From the NCBI GenBank assembly GCA_913048295.1, contig CAJWWK010000010.1, positions 1-49,551 of the forward strand: a stretch of 49,551 bases of DNA, read 5' to 3'. The stretch's first letter is position 1. Each line of letters starts with the position of its first letter. Origin of the DNA: an uncultured Dehalococcoidia bacterium (GTDB lineage: Bacteria; Chloroflexota; Dehalococcoidia; Lucifugimonadales; Lucifugimonadaceae). Shown here in pieces: positions 1 to 8,301 of this stretch. A program made the translations under genes and the position numbers. The notes beneath the pieces are model-generated. The model ran no database searches. It saw nothing but the letters and a program-made list of their open reading frames with translations, and had not been told where the DNA came from.

Positions 1-2
1 AC

Positions 3-593
3 ATGGGCAGCATGATCAAGATCGATCAGAGTCTCATGCCGTTCCTCGCGCAAAGAGGAATCGGCGCCGGTTACGGCAGCATCCTGTTTACCGATACCCG
101 GAGCATCGACGAAGTGCGAGACTGCATCAGGGCGGCCATGCCCGACCACCCCGACCACGGCGGTCTGTACGGCGTGGCCACCCGGCGAAACTCCTACATG
201 GAATACGGCGGCACGCCCGAATACGTCGAATCAATCGCCGACACCGTGCTCGCCTTCATGATCGAAAAGAAGGGCGCAGTCGACAACCTGGAAGAGATAC
301 TCGAAGAACCGAAAGTCGAGATGGTGCAGTGGGGCGGCTCAGACTTCTCGATGAACATCGGTCACCCGGACGACATGAACCACCCGGAAGTTGTTGCTGC
401 GAAAAAGAAAACGTTCGAAACCGCGATCAAGACGGGTGTGCCACCAAGGGCCGAGATCGAGAGCAGTGACCAGATGAAAGAGTTCCTAGACATGGGGGTG
501 CGCCATTTCTCGATCGGAACAGACATTACGATCCTGTACGACTTCTGGAATCGTGAAGGCGAGCAGATTCTCAGGGCACTCGAAGGGGAGTAA
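3..593 (+). CDS. HpcH/HpaI aldolase/citrate lyase family protein (5' end probably outside window)
   Basis: C-terminal part of a class II metal-dependent aldolase of the HpcH/HpaI family. Members cleave or form 2-keto-3-deoxy acids, or act on CoA-linked substrates, in a TIM barrel. Residues 86-88 (MIE) and the GGSDFS segment near 111-116 match the family's metal-binding Glu and Asp. The family is usually about 250 residues and this copy shows 196, with the frame open to the window edge. The ATG at position 3 is therefore probably internal and the gene 5'-truncated. The substrate cannot be read from the sequence. The next gene runs in the opposite direction after about 260 bases with nothing recognisable. 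Confidence 0.8.
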   Translation: MGSMIKIDQSLMPFLAQRGIGAGYGSILFTDTRSIDEVRDCIRAAMPDHPDHGGLYGVATRRNSYMEYGGTPEYVESIADTVLAFMIEKKGAVDNLEEILEEPKVEMVQWGGSDFSMNIGHPDDMNHPEVVAAKKKTFETAIKTGVPPRAEIESSDQMKEFLDMGVRHFSIGTDITILYDFWNREGEQILRALEGE

Positions 594-850
594 TTGACCT
601 GGCAGGAGGAAATCTCGAGGTTGGTGCTCATAACGCAGGCGAATTGAACATCGGCAACAGCATAATCATCCCAGCCCAGCCAGCAGCACCGACCACCACC
701 GACCCACATCGGCGCAACGACACCAACCCTAGTTGGCCACCGCTTCCAGCCTGCACGCGCGCTCTGTGGGCGCTAGCGATCTCAGGAGGTTGGTTGCGCT
801 ATGATGCCCCGACGCTGAGTTCTGACAGAACCGGTGAGCGGTCGTTATGG

Positions 851-1411
851 TCAGTTAGAACCGAGCGCGTCCCGAACGTCGCCTACCAAGGCATCCAAAT
901 TGGGTTCTTTCGAAGTATCGACCGTGAGACCAATGCCGACGTCGATAGTCCCGAGAAGTGCCAAACCCTTACCCCCTGCTACAAAGTCCGAGTAAGAACT
1001 CGCTGAATCCAGATGTCCCGGATGACGGTTTCTCTCGAAGAAACGGCGAGAGGCAATCTCGGCATTGCAGTCACAGTGCACTCGCACCAGTCGCCTCGAT
1101 AAGGTGGGAAGCCAGTCTGTTGGCGTTCCCGATTCCGGCTGCATGCCTGTCAGTTGCCACCAAGACACTAGAACGGCTCCGTCGGACTCGGATGCTCGCT
1201 CCTGAAAAATAACGTCACTTTTCCGGCTCAATCGATTACGCCACTCAGAGTCGCCTATGCCTTCCGACTCGAACAACTCTTCCAGAACGTCATCTTTATC
1301 GATAAAAGGTAGGTAGAACGCTGTTGCAAGCTTTCTTCCCAAAGTTGACTTGCCGCTGCCTGGCAGCCCAGAAAGAATGATGAAGGGTCTTTGCTCTTTA
1401 GATATCGTCAC
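851..1411 (-). CDS. Small P-loop kinase (AAA_33-like zeta toxin/gluconokinase-type fold)
   Basis: A 186-residue P-loop NTPase with Walker A GLPGSGKST at residues 15-23, followed by an acidic 'DKDD' segment near 37-40 as in small-molecule kinases that bind the substrate after the first strand. A lid-like Arg-rich stretch (near 118-132) also fits a kinase. The substrate is unknown; aminoglycoside, gluconate, shikimate-like or nucleoside kinases all share this layout. The start is GTG, with a GGGGAGG purine run about 10 bases upstream on the minus strand. The gene stands alone beside a tRNA gene in a sparsely coding stretch, so it may be an accessory gene. Confidence 0.6.
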   Translation of the reverse strand: MTISKEQRPFIILSGLPGSGKSTLGRKLATAFYLPFIDKDDVLEELFESEGIGDSEWRNRLSRKSDVIFQERASESDGAVLVSWWQLTGMQPESGTPTDWLPTLSRRLVRVHCDCNAEIASRRFFERNRHPGHLDSASSYSDFVAGGKGLALLGTIDVGIGLTVDTSKEPNLDALVGDVRDALGSN

Positions 1412-1816
1412 GGCTCACGCCGCCTCCCCAATAACGCTAGATGTTCTAAGATTCTCGCACGAAAATATCGGCAGGACTTGCATCGAATATCGAGTTGAAG
1501 CTACTCATCAACATCGAATCCAAGTGGCGAAGAACTAACAGGTTCGCCGAGTAATTTGGCTGATGCGGTGACGGACTCAGTTGAAGCTGTTGGACAAGCG
1601 GAAGGGGTGATGCAGTGAAACATCGGCTGAAAATTCCCAACGGGTGCTACCAGCACCACCTGCCACTCAGCTTGCTAAGAAGAACCCCGGTCACCTTCGC
1701 TGAGCACCTGTGCTTCAGCTTCTACAGCAGTTAAATTATCTTCGGTTGCTGTCAATTCTGCTGTCAAAAGACCCCAACCGAAAATGAATTCCAGTTGGAG
1801 CCTAGTTTGCGAAAAA
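1412..1816. other. Gene-free stretch next to tRNA-Pro
   Basis: No convincing gene on either strand; the open frames here are short and match nothing I recognise. An inverted repeat lies at about 1721-1763 (ACAGCAG ... CTGCTGT, about 28 bases between arms), just beyond the 3' end of the tRNA gene. It could be a hairpin or a remnant of an integration site, but I see no second copy of the tRNA 3' end in the window. Confidence 0.4.
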
Positions 1817-1893
<77 letters not shown>

Positions 1894-1910
1894 ACTGGCT
1901 GAACGTATCG

Positions 1911-1916
1911 ATTATA
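1911..1916 (-). promoter_or_regulatory. -10 box (TATAAT) for tRNA-Pro
   Basis: On the minus strand a perfect TATAAT lies 17 bases upstream of the tRNA 5' end, a plausible distance for a short leader. No clear TTGACA-like -35 is visible 16-18 bases further upstream, so the promoter call rests on the -10 element and its position. Confidence 0.45.
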
Positions 1917-1990
1917 GCGGTGGAAGCGGCCTGAATGGCACACGGTTGACGCACCTCGCAGCAGTTCACAAATTTGTTCTCTATCCGGCA

Positions 1991-2983
1991 TTAAACCGCG
2001 GGCACAACCCACTCGGGAGCTTCGCCGCGGACGACCCGGCCGGCGTTTTCCATCGTGTAGTGCACGGCGTTCACTTCCGATTCGATGGCCCGGGTCGCAA
2101 GGTGCGGCGTCACTACGACATTCGGCATGTTCGGCAGCGGGTTGTCATCTTCGATCGGCTCGATTTCGGTCACGTCAAGGCCAGCCCCGAAAATCTCTCT
2201 GGCTTCGAGTCCCCTAATCAGCGCGTTTTCATCGACAACCGGACCCCGGCAGGAGTTGATTAGAATTGCAGTCGACTTCATGAGCCCGAGTTCACGATCG
2301 GAAATCATGTGTCTTGTCGCGCGGTCGAGCGGTACGTGCAGGGTGATGATGTCGCAGGTTTCAAGCAGTTCGTCGAGCTCGATGCGTTTCGCGCCGGTGG
2401 CTGCCACGTAGTCGTCGTCATGATCGATAACGTCGCTGAAAACAATCTCGCACTCCCATCCGGCGAGTCGCTTGGCCACGCGTGAGCCGATCCGGCCGAG
2501 CCCGACGATCCCCACTCGCTTGCCGACCAGAGTGTGAAACTCGCTGCGTTCGCCCTCGACGCCCTTCATCCACGTGCCCTCTTTCACGCTGTCGATCTGG
2601 ACATCGAGCTTCCGGTAAACGGCGAACATCAGGCCAATTGCGTGCTCGGCAACCGCTACCGCGTTCGCACCGCCATTGTTTGCGACATCAATGCCCAACT
2701 CGGCAAGCCCGGCCTTGTCGATCCAGTCGGTCCCGGCGCTGGAGGTCTGGACTAACTTCAGCGTGCTCACCTTTCCGGCCAGTTCTGTCAGATGTTCGTA
2801 CCTGCCCTGCGGGAGAATTACCACCGCACCCTGGCACTGCTCCGAGATTTCATCGAGTGTCTGGCCGTTATCTACGAATCTCAGGTCGATTCCCCCAATC
2901 GCTTCGGCGACTTCGAGAGATTCCTTCATGCGAAGCTGAGCGCTCACGCTGTCGAGGCCGAGGATTACAACGATGTTCGACAT
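1991..2983 (-). CDS. D-isomer-specific 2-hydroxyacid dehydrogenase
   Basis: A 330-residue NAD(P)-dependent oxidoreductase of the D-2-hydroxyacid dehydrogenase family (phosphoglycerate, glycerate or lactate dehydrogenase relatives), interconverting a 2-hydroxy acid and a 2-keto acid. The nucleotide-binding GLGRIG lies at 161-166. The catalytic Arg (R246 in SCRG), Glu (E275 before Pro) and His (H294 in TPHLA) have the expected order and spacing. There is no C-terminal ACT domain, so it is not a long-form SerA. The frame is open 38 codons further upstream, but the ATG at 2983 gives the normal N-terminus (MSNIVVILG) and has GGAG about 13 bases upstream. It stands divergent from thrB. The exact substrate is not decidable. 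Confidence 0.88.
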   Translation of the reverse strand: MSNIVVILGLDSVSAQLRMKESLEVAEAIGGIDLRFVDNGQTLDEISEQCQGAVVILPQGRYEHLTELAGKVSTLKLVQTSSAGTDWIDKAGLAELGIDVANNGGANAVAVAEHAIGLMFAVYRKLDVQIDSVKEGTWMKGVEGERSEFHTLVGKRVGIVGLGRIGSRVAKRLAGWECEIVFSDVIDHDDDYVAATGAKRIELDELLETCDIITLHVPLDRATRHMISDRELGLMKSTAILINSCRGPVVDENALIRGLEAREIFGAGLDVTEIEPIEDDNPLPNMPNVVVTPHLATRAIESEVNAVHYTMENAGRVVRGEAPEWVVPAV

Positions 2984-3256
2984 ATCTTTTACTTTTCTCC
3001 AATAACACGGTAAAACGGCCCAAATCGGGCACCATCTCACGCTGACAATCGCATTGCTCAATTGGTGCCAAATTGGATCACTCTCAAGGCGGTCCATACG
3101 TACGACGGCGGATTATACTTGCAGGGTTGGATCGAAACACAACTGGTAGTCGATTAGTCGATCTTTTTCAAAAAACTGAATTTCACCGATCGTGCCTTTA
3201 TCCCTGGCTGTGATTAGACCGGCCAATTTCGTTTCACTTATTCCCATCTCACGAAA

Positions 3257-4177
3257 ATGATTCTGAATACAGTCACCGTTCGCGCCCCTGCGACTTCCGC
3301 CAATCTAGGACCCGGTTTCGACTGCATCGGCATGGCACTCGATATCTGGAACGAGCTGACACTGACCCGTGGGGAGTTCAGCGTTTCGGCAGTGGGTGAG
3401 GGTGCCGATCTGGTACCGCGGGACAGTTCCAACCTGGTGGTGATGGGCGTCGAGGCGGTTTTCAACTACATTGGCGAACTCGTACCGGGATTGCAATACG
3501 AGTGCACGAATCGGGTGCCGTTCTCACGGGGAATGGGAAGCAGTTCGTCGGCAATCGTGCTTGGTCTACTGGCTGGGTCGGCCATTTCCGGTGCTGACCT
3601 GAGCAAGGAAGAACTGACGATGATCGCAGCCGATATCGAAGGTCACCCTGATAACGTGGCGCCTGCCATTTACGGTGGCTGCACGATCGGTGTGCACAAC
3701 GGCGATGCGGGGTGGGTGGTTGACCAGGTGAGTATTCCTGAGGACTTGAACGCCGTATTGTTCGTGCCGGAGATGTTTGTAAATACCCATGAATCAAGGG
3801 GACGCCTGCCTGATCGGATCAGTCGCGTCGATGCTGTGTTCAACATCGGCAGGGCGGCACTGCTGGTAAATGCGCTTTCGACGGGTCGGCTCGAACTACT
3901 GAGGTACGCGACCGACGATCGGCTCCATCAGCCCCAGCGTTCTGAGGGTTTCGGGGCGATGCCGCACCTGATTGCGGCTGCTCTAACGGGGGGTGCACAC
4001 GGTGCATTTCTTTCCGGCGCAGGACCTTCGGTGCTGGCGCTGGCCACCGGGCGCGAGGTGACTATCAGTTATGAGATGGCCGAGACGGCACGTCACTTCG
4101 GCGTGGATGGCAAGACGATGATCCTCGCGGTGACTCGAGCCGGTGCGTCGGTGGTATCTGGAGCGGCGGGGGCATGA
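3257..4177 (+). CDS. thrB: Homoserine kinase
   Basis: A 306-residue GHMP-family kinase that phosphorylates L-homoserine with ATP, the step before threonine synthase. The N-terminal PATSANLGPGFDC segment (11-23) is typical of homoserine kinases. The ATP-binding GHMP loop is PFSRGMGSSSSA (88-99), and a Gly-rich GAGPS motif lies near the C-terminus. The stop codon overlaps the start of lysC (ATGA), so the two are translationally coupled. This joins the branch enzyme for threonine to the first enzyme of the aspartate pathway. hom and thrC are not in the window. Confidence 0.95.
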   Translation: MILNTVTVRAPATSANLGPGFDCIGMALDIWNELTLTRGEFSVSAVGEGADLVPRDSSNLVVMGVEAVFNYIGELVPGLQYECTNRVPFSRGMGSSSSAIVLGLLAGSAISGADLSKEELTMIAADIEGHPDNVAPAIYGGCTIGVHNGDAGWVVDQVSIPEDLNAVLFVPEMFVNTHESRGRLPDRISRVDAVFNIGRAALLVNALSTGRLELLRYATDDRLHQPQRSEGFGAMPHLIAAALTGGAHGAFLSGAGPSVLALATGREVTISYEMAETARHFGVDGKTMILAVTRAGASVVSGAAGA

Positions 4178-5418
4178 CACCTGAATGCGGAGCGCTGCCG
4201 GTAATTGTCCAGAAGTACGGCGGGAGCTCGCTGGCAAACGCCAAACTCATTCATAACGCGGCGAAGCGGATATGTAGCCTCAAAGACGATGGCACGGATG
4301 TGATTGTGGTCGTTTCAGCGATGGGCGATTCGACTGACAGTCTGATCGCCCTCTCGAGCGCGGTTACCGGCGAAGCGACACCCGATGCCCGTGAGATGGA
4401 CAATCTGCTATCGACCGGTGAAATGGTCAGCGCAACGTTGATGGCCATGGCCCTGAACACACGCGGGTACGGGGCGATCAGCCTCAGCGGTGGCCAGGCT
4501 GGCATCAAGACCGACTCTGTTCACGGCTCGGCCCGTATCGCCGATATCAATACCGACAGGCTTCGCCGCGAACTTGATAATGGCCGCATCGTGATCGTGG
4601 CGGGTTTTCAAGGGCTCTCTGATTCGGGCGATATCACCACGCTCGGCAGGGGCGCGTCAGACACGACGGCGGTGGCGCTTGCGGTTGCCATGCAGGCAAA
4701 GCGTTGCGAGATTTATACAGATGTCGATGGGATCTACACAACCGACCCCCGGCTGACAGACAGGGCGCGAAAGCTGGCTGAAATCGGCTTTCTCGAAATG
4801 CTGGAAATGGCCGCTCTCGGAGCAAAAATGAACCCGCGCTCGATCGAACTGGGTGCGGTGTACGACATGCCCATTTATGTCGCATCGTCATTTTCCGACG
4901 AACCCGGTACGCTTATCCACGGAGGAGAGCAGACGATGGAAATACGTAAAGCCGTGACCGGCATTGCCGTTGACCGCAATGTCGGGAAGATAACCGTTCG
5001 CGGGGTTGTAGACAGGCCCGGCATTGCTGCCGGTCTACTGCAGCCGCTGGCCGATGCAGGTATCAGCATCGACGTTGTTCTGCAGAACACGAGTTCGGAC
5101 GGCACGACCGACTTTACGTTTACCGTGGCGCAGGCCGACGTTGATGCCGCAGCCGAAATCGAGCGCAATCAGACGAATGTCGAGTTCGCTGAAGTGGTGG
5201 CAGGTACAGACCTAGCGAAGGTCAGCATCGTAGGGACAGGTATGGAGAACGCACCGGGCTACGCTGCCCGGATGTTCTCGACCCTGGCCGCGGCTGGTGT
5301 GAACATCGACATGATTACGACATCCGAGATTCGAATAACCACTATTATTGAACGGAGCCAGGTGCAGAACGCGGTGGAGGCACTTCACGATGCGTTCGAG
5401 CTTGAAAAGACCGGATAG
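4174..5418 (+). CDS. lysC: Aspartate kinase
   Basis: A 414-residue aspartokinase (EC 2.7.2.4) that makes L-aspartyl phosphate for lysine, threonine and methionine. The amino-acid kinase domain starts at KYGGSS (14-19) and carries the expected FQG and TDVDGIYTTDPR elements. Two C-terminal ACT domains begin near residues 271 and 348, implying feedback control by an end-product amino acid such as lysine or threonine. The length matches the monofunctional class. The ATG overlaps the thrB stop by four bases. lysA lies 12 kb downstream. Confidence 0.96.
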   Translation: MTPECGALPVIVQKYGGSSLANAKLIHNAAKRICSLKDDGTDVIVVVSAMGDSTDSLIALSSAVTGEATPDAREMDNLLSTGEMVSATLMAMALNTRGYGAISLSGGQAGIKTDSVHGSARIADINTDRLRRELDNGRIVIVAGFQGLSDSGDITTLGRGASDTTAVALAVAMQAKRCEIYTDVDGIYTTDPRLTDRARKLAEIGFLEMLEMAALGAKMNPRSIELGAVYDMPIYVASSFSDEPGTLIHGGEQTMEIRKAVTGIAVDRNVGKITVRGVVDRPGIAAGLLQPLADAGISIDVVLQNTSSDGTTDFTFTVAQADVDAAAEIERNQTNVEFAEVVAGTDLAKVSIVGTGMENAPGYAARMFSTLAAAGVNIDMITTSEIRITTIIERSQVQNAVEALHDAFELEKTG

Positions 5419-5508
5419 AACCAACGGTTTCCGCTTGTTGCCGGGTGCATCCTGGCCTCGTAATGTTGGTCTCGTGATTTCAACCTCAAAAATCATTTCG
5501 GGCGAATC

Positions 5509-6300
5509 TTGACCAAGCCGTATCTCAGCGTTGTCATTCCCGCCTATAACGAGGAGGCGCGTATCGCGTCTACGATCAGGGACCTGGTCGGTTATCTGTC
5601 CGGTTGGCCTGCCGAGGACAAGGCATGGGAGATTCTTGTTGTGAACGACGGTTCGACTGATTCGACAGCGAGCATTGTCGCGGAGATAGGCGAGACTGAC
5701 GTCCGGGTGCGGCTGGTCGATGTAGCGCATGCTGGCAAGGGCGCTGCGGTGAGGCGGGGGATGGCGGAGGCCGCGGGGGAGTGGCGGTTCCTTTGCGATG
5801 CCGATCTTTCGATGCCGGCATACAACCTGGGCCGGTTCTTCAACGGTCCGGGGGGAGACGTTGTCAGTGGCCCTATAAACGAAATTGGCAGTCCCTCGTA
5901 CGACGTTTCGATCGGCTCCAGGGAAGCACCGGGCGCGAGGCGGTTCAACGAACCGCGTAGCCGGCACATCAAGGGTCGACTGTTCAACTATGCGGTCAAG
6001 GTGCTCGCGCTCCGGGGCATAGAAGACACCCAGTGTGGTTTCAAGTTGTTTTCTGCCGAGGCCGCCGAGCGGCTGTTTCCGCACCAGTCCCTCGATGGCT
6101 GGGCCTTTGACGTTGAGCTGCTTGTAATGGCGAACAAAGCCGGTTTCACCGTCGGCGAGGTGCCGATCGATTGGTACTACGGTGCGGGGTCGAAAATGAC
6201 CCTGACAAAAGGCGTGATCGCGGTAATAGATGTAGCCAGGGTGGGAGCCAGAAACCTGCTCGGCAAGTACAGAATCGTTGGCCGAAAGAGCGGGTTGTAA
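5509..6300 (+). CDS. Family 2 glycosyltransferase, dolichyl/polyprenyl-phosphate glucosyltransferase-like
   Basis: A 263-residue GT-A fold transferase. The start SVVIPAYNEE (7-16) and the metal/sugar-nucleotide motif DADLS near residue 98 define family GT2. The later RHIKGRLFN and EDTQCGFKLF segments resemble ALG5-type enzymes, which move glucose from UDP-glucose to a polyprenyl phosphate at the membrane face. No transmembrane segment is visible. The start is TTG with only a weak ribosome site (GGGCG). It forms a run with the CoA-binding protein and a second GT2, suggesting lipid-linked sugar donors for the envelope. The actual sugar is inferred, not shown. Confidence 0.82.
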   Translation: MTKPYLSVVIPAYNEEARIASTIRDLVGYLSGWPAEDKAWEILVVNDGSTDSTASIVAEIGETDVRVRLVDVAHAGKGAAVRRGMAEAAGEWRFLCDADLSMPAYNLGRFFNGPGGDVVSGPINEIGSPSYDVSIGSREAPGARRFNEPRSRHIKGRLFNYAVKVLALRGIEDTQCGFKLFSAEAAERLFPHQSLDGWAFDVELLVMANKAGFTVGEVPIDWYYGAGSKMTLTKGVIAVIDVARVGARNLLGKYRIVGRKSGL

Positions 6301-6302
6301 CC

Positions 6303-6728
6303 GTGTTCATCAACCCGTCATTGGCCGAACTTTATTCATTCCTCCGGAAGGCAAAGACGATTGCAGTTGTTGGGATTTCCGAACGAGAGGACCGTGCGAG
6401 CAGGTACGTTTCCGAGTACCTGCAACGCGCCGGATACACGATCTATCCGGTAAACCCGAACATCGACAGTTGGAATGGACTGAAGGCGTACGACTCGGTT
6501 TCGGACATCCCAGCGCCTAACGGGGTGGATATCGTCGATGTGTTCAGGAGGTCGGAGTTCACTTTGCCGGTCGCTGAAGATGCGGTCACTGCCGGGGCCG
6601 AGGTGCTGTGGTTCCAGCAGGGAATTGTGAGGGAACAGGCCGCGGCACTGGCTATGAGCGAAGGCCTTTCGGTGGTGATGGACACCTGCATCATGGTCAC
6701 CCACAAATCGATGAAGCTGGGTATTTAG
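6303..6728 (+). CDS. CoA-binding domain protein (YccU-like)
   Basis: A 141-residue Rossmann-fold protein of the CoA_binding family, as found in the N-terminal domain of succinyl-CoA synthetase alpha. Seen here are KTIAVVGISE (18-27), YPVNPN (48-53), WFQQGIV (103-109) and a C-terminal VMDTCIMVTH segment (125-134) that in relatives carries conserved Cys and His. The frame is open upstream through the previous gene. The GTG at 6303, two bases after its stop, gives the normal family N-terminus. It sits between two glycosyltransferases with almost no spacing, so it is cotranscribed. Its cellular role is unknown. Confidence 0.85.
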   Translation: MFINPSLAELYSFLRKAKTIAVVGISEREDRASRYVSEYLQRAGYTIYPVNPNIDSWNGLKAYDSVSDIPAPNGVDIVDVFRRSEFTLPVAEDAVTAGAEVLWFQQGIVREQAAALAMSEGLSVVMDTCIMVTHKSMKLGI

Positions 6729-7508
6729 TTGACCCGCGAGACATCAGACGAACCTATGACACGCGAGCCGGAACAGCCCGGCCCCACTGACGTCGGTCCC
6801 ATGAAAGTCGCGATCGTAGTGCCTACATACAACGAGGCCGAAACTCTTCCTTTGCTGATCGAGAAGGTAGTCGCGCAGGATATCCCCGGATTGGGTTTCA
6901 TCGTGGTAGACGACGGTTCGCCAGATGGCACCGGCGACATTGCCGACCGATTGGCCGACGACTTTCCGGGCATGTTTTTAGTCGTACACCGTGAAGGGAA
7001 GCTCGGACTGGGCACCGCTTACATGATGGGGCTTCAGATGGCCGTTGATACGGGTGCGGAGCAAATAGTGGAGATGGACGCCGACCTGTCGCACCCGCCC
7101 GAGGTCTTGCCCGCCCTGATCTCCAAACTCGATTCCGCAGACGTTGTCGTAGCCTCTCGCTATACCGATGGCGGCGGGGTCGATCCTGCGTGGGGCTGGG
7201 GCAGGAAGCAGTTTTCGCACTGGGGCAACGTCGGGATTCGGCTCGTACTGGGGATAAAGGTGAAAGACGCCACCGCGGGCTTCAAGGCGTTCCGGCGAGA
7301 GGGCCTGGAAACGATAGGGATCAGCCGCATGCGTTTGACCGGTTTCGGGTTCCAGGCGGAGGTCGCGTTCCGGTGCCAGAAGGCCGGGCTGAAGGTTGTC
7401 GAACTTCCGTATGTGTTCATGGAACGCACAGCGGGCAAGTCGAAAATGTCGTTCGCCATCGCTTTCGAAGCATTCATCAAACTTACCTGGTTGCGGGTCC
7501 GCGGATAG
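6729..7508 (+). CDS. Polyprenol monophosphomannose synthase-like family 2 glycosyltransferase
   Basis: A 259-residue GT2 enzyme resembling DPM1/Ppm1, which transfers mannose from GDP-mannose to a polyprenyl phosphate. The catalytic domain begins at MKVAIVVPTYNEAE (residue 25 of this frame). DDGSPDGT follows, then the DADLSHPPE motif near 116 and a C-terminal KSKMS segment typical of the family. The TTG at 6729 directly follows the preceding stop, but the ATG codons at 6756 or 6801 are also possible, and 6801 would give a canonical N-terminus. It has no membrane anchor, so it is a soluble or peripheral form. Confidence 0.87.
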   Translation: MTRETSDEPMTREPEQPGPTDVGPMKVAIVVPTYNEAETLPLLIEKVVAQDIPGLGFIVVDDGSPDGTGDIADRLADDFPGMFLVVHREGKLGLGTAYMMGLQMAVDTGAEQIVEMDADLSHPPEVLPALISKLDSADVVVASRYTDGGGVDPAWGWGRKQFSHWGNVGIRLVLGIKVKDATAGFKAFRREGLETIGISRMRLTGFGFQAEVAFRCQKAGLKVVELPYVFMERTAGKSKMSFAIAFEAFIKLTWLRVRG

Positions 7509-7825
7509 CCGCTCGGGCTCTAGGCTCACACACCCGTAACTGACTTCTGCCTCGCGAAGATAACGCCACGCCCGGTTGCCGCGCCCGCACACCCCGCGGA
7601 TACGGTTCACACCTCGATCAACAAGTTGCACATATGCAAAACCTGTGTGCTAGCGCCCACACAAAGCGTGTGTCAGCACAGGGCGGGCGGGCACTTTTCA
7701 CCGATATCACGTCTGTAGCAAGTTATCGGACATCGATCTTTTCGCATGAAAACGGTTCTCTGAGAAACCAGATGGTCAGCCAGAGTCAGCCCCTGGAATT
7801 AACACGATTCTTCAAGATTATCTAG
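7509..7825. other. Gene-free stretch with two nested inverted repeats
   Basis: No gene seen. A small palindrome TTGCA-CATA-TGCAA lies near 7625-7638. A larger structure follows at 7642-7682, with outer arms CCTGTG(TG)CT/AGCACAGG and inner arms CACAC/GTGTG. They lie upstream of a TPR pseudogene and may be its former leader. No T run follows, so this is not an obvious terminator. Confidence 0.35.
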
Positions 7826-8301
7826 CAGGAGGCAATCGCCCATGCTCTCGAAGGACGATGGGAAGAAGCAATCGAGGTCAACCTCACAGGAATTGAGTTC
7901 GACGATGCCAATGTGGGCTGCCACAACCGACTGGCGAAAGCGTATCTGGAGCTGAGCAAGTACCGGGACGCGCGGGCGTCGCTTAAGGCGGCGCTGGCCA
8001 TCGATCCAAACAACCGGGTTGCGACCAGGCAGATGGCCCGACTTCCGATTCGGCAGTTATCGTCGTGGTAAGGGAGACAAGGCGCTCACCGGAACAGGCA
8101 TGAACAGCTTCATTCCCGTCTTATTTACAGAAAAGAATCGGCGATTTCGACATCGACGACCCGATGGGTATCAACGATGAGCTGCAAATGGAAGACGACA
8201 TGGACGAAGTGGTGCCCGCGCCGGCCGAGAACGATTCGATGAAATCGTTCATGCGCGGTGAGTTCGGTGAGTCGGCCGGCGACGCAAGCCTGAAGTTCTA
8301 A
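7826..8301 (+). pseudogene. Remnant of a TPR protein with acidic C-terminal tail
   Basis: Two coding fragments of one protein survive. The first (7826-8071) reads as a tetratricopeptide repeat pair: HALEGRWEEAIEVN, then CHNRLAKAYLEL and ALAIDPNNRVA. It has no start codon, because the frame is preceded directly by TAG, and it ends at TAA. The second (about 8125-8301, another frame) reads IGDFDIDDP followed by an acidic tail and a normal stop. Relatives I recall from Chloroflexota have about 200 residues between these parts, but here only about 55 bases remain. The gene therefore lost its start and its middle. The final codons overlap the convergent aminotransferase by four bases. Confidence 0.6.

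Noticed and set aside
2482-3045. 187-codon plus-strand frame opposite the D-2-hydroxyacid dehydrogenase
   Set aside because: Ser/Arg/Pro-rich antisense shadow of a well-conserved gene.
7642-7682. Nested inverted repeat tested as tRNA-Sec because TCA stands in it
   Set aside because: It lacks an 8-bp acceptor, the long variable arm and the T arm; total length is far too short.
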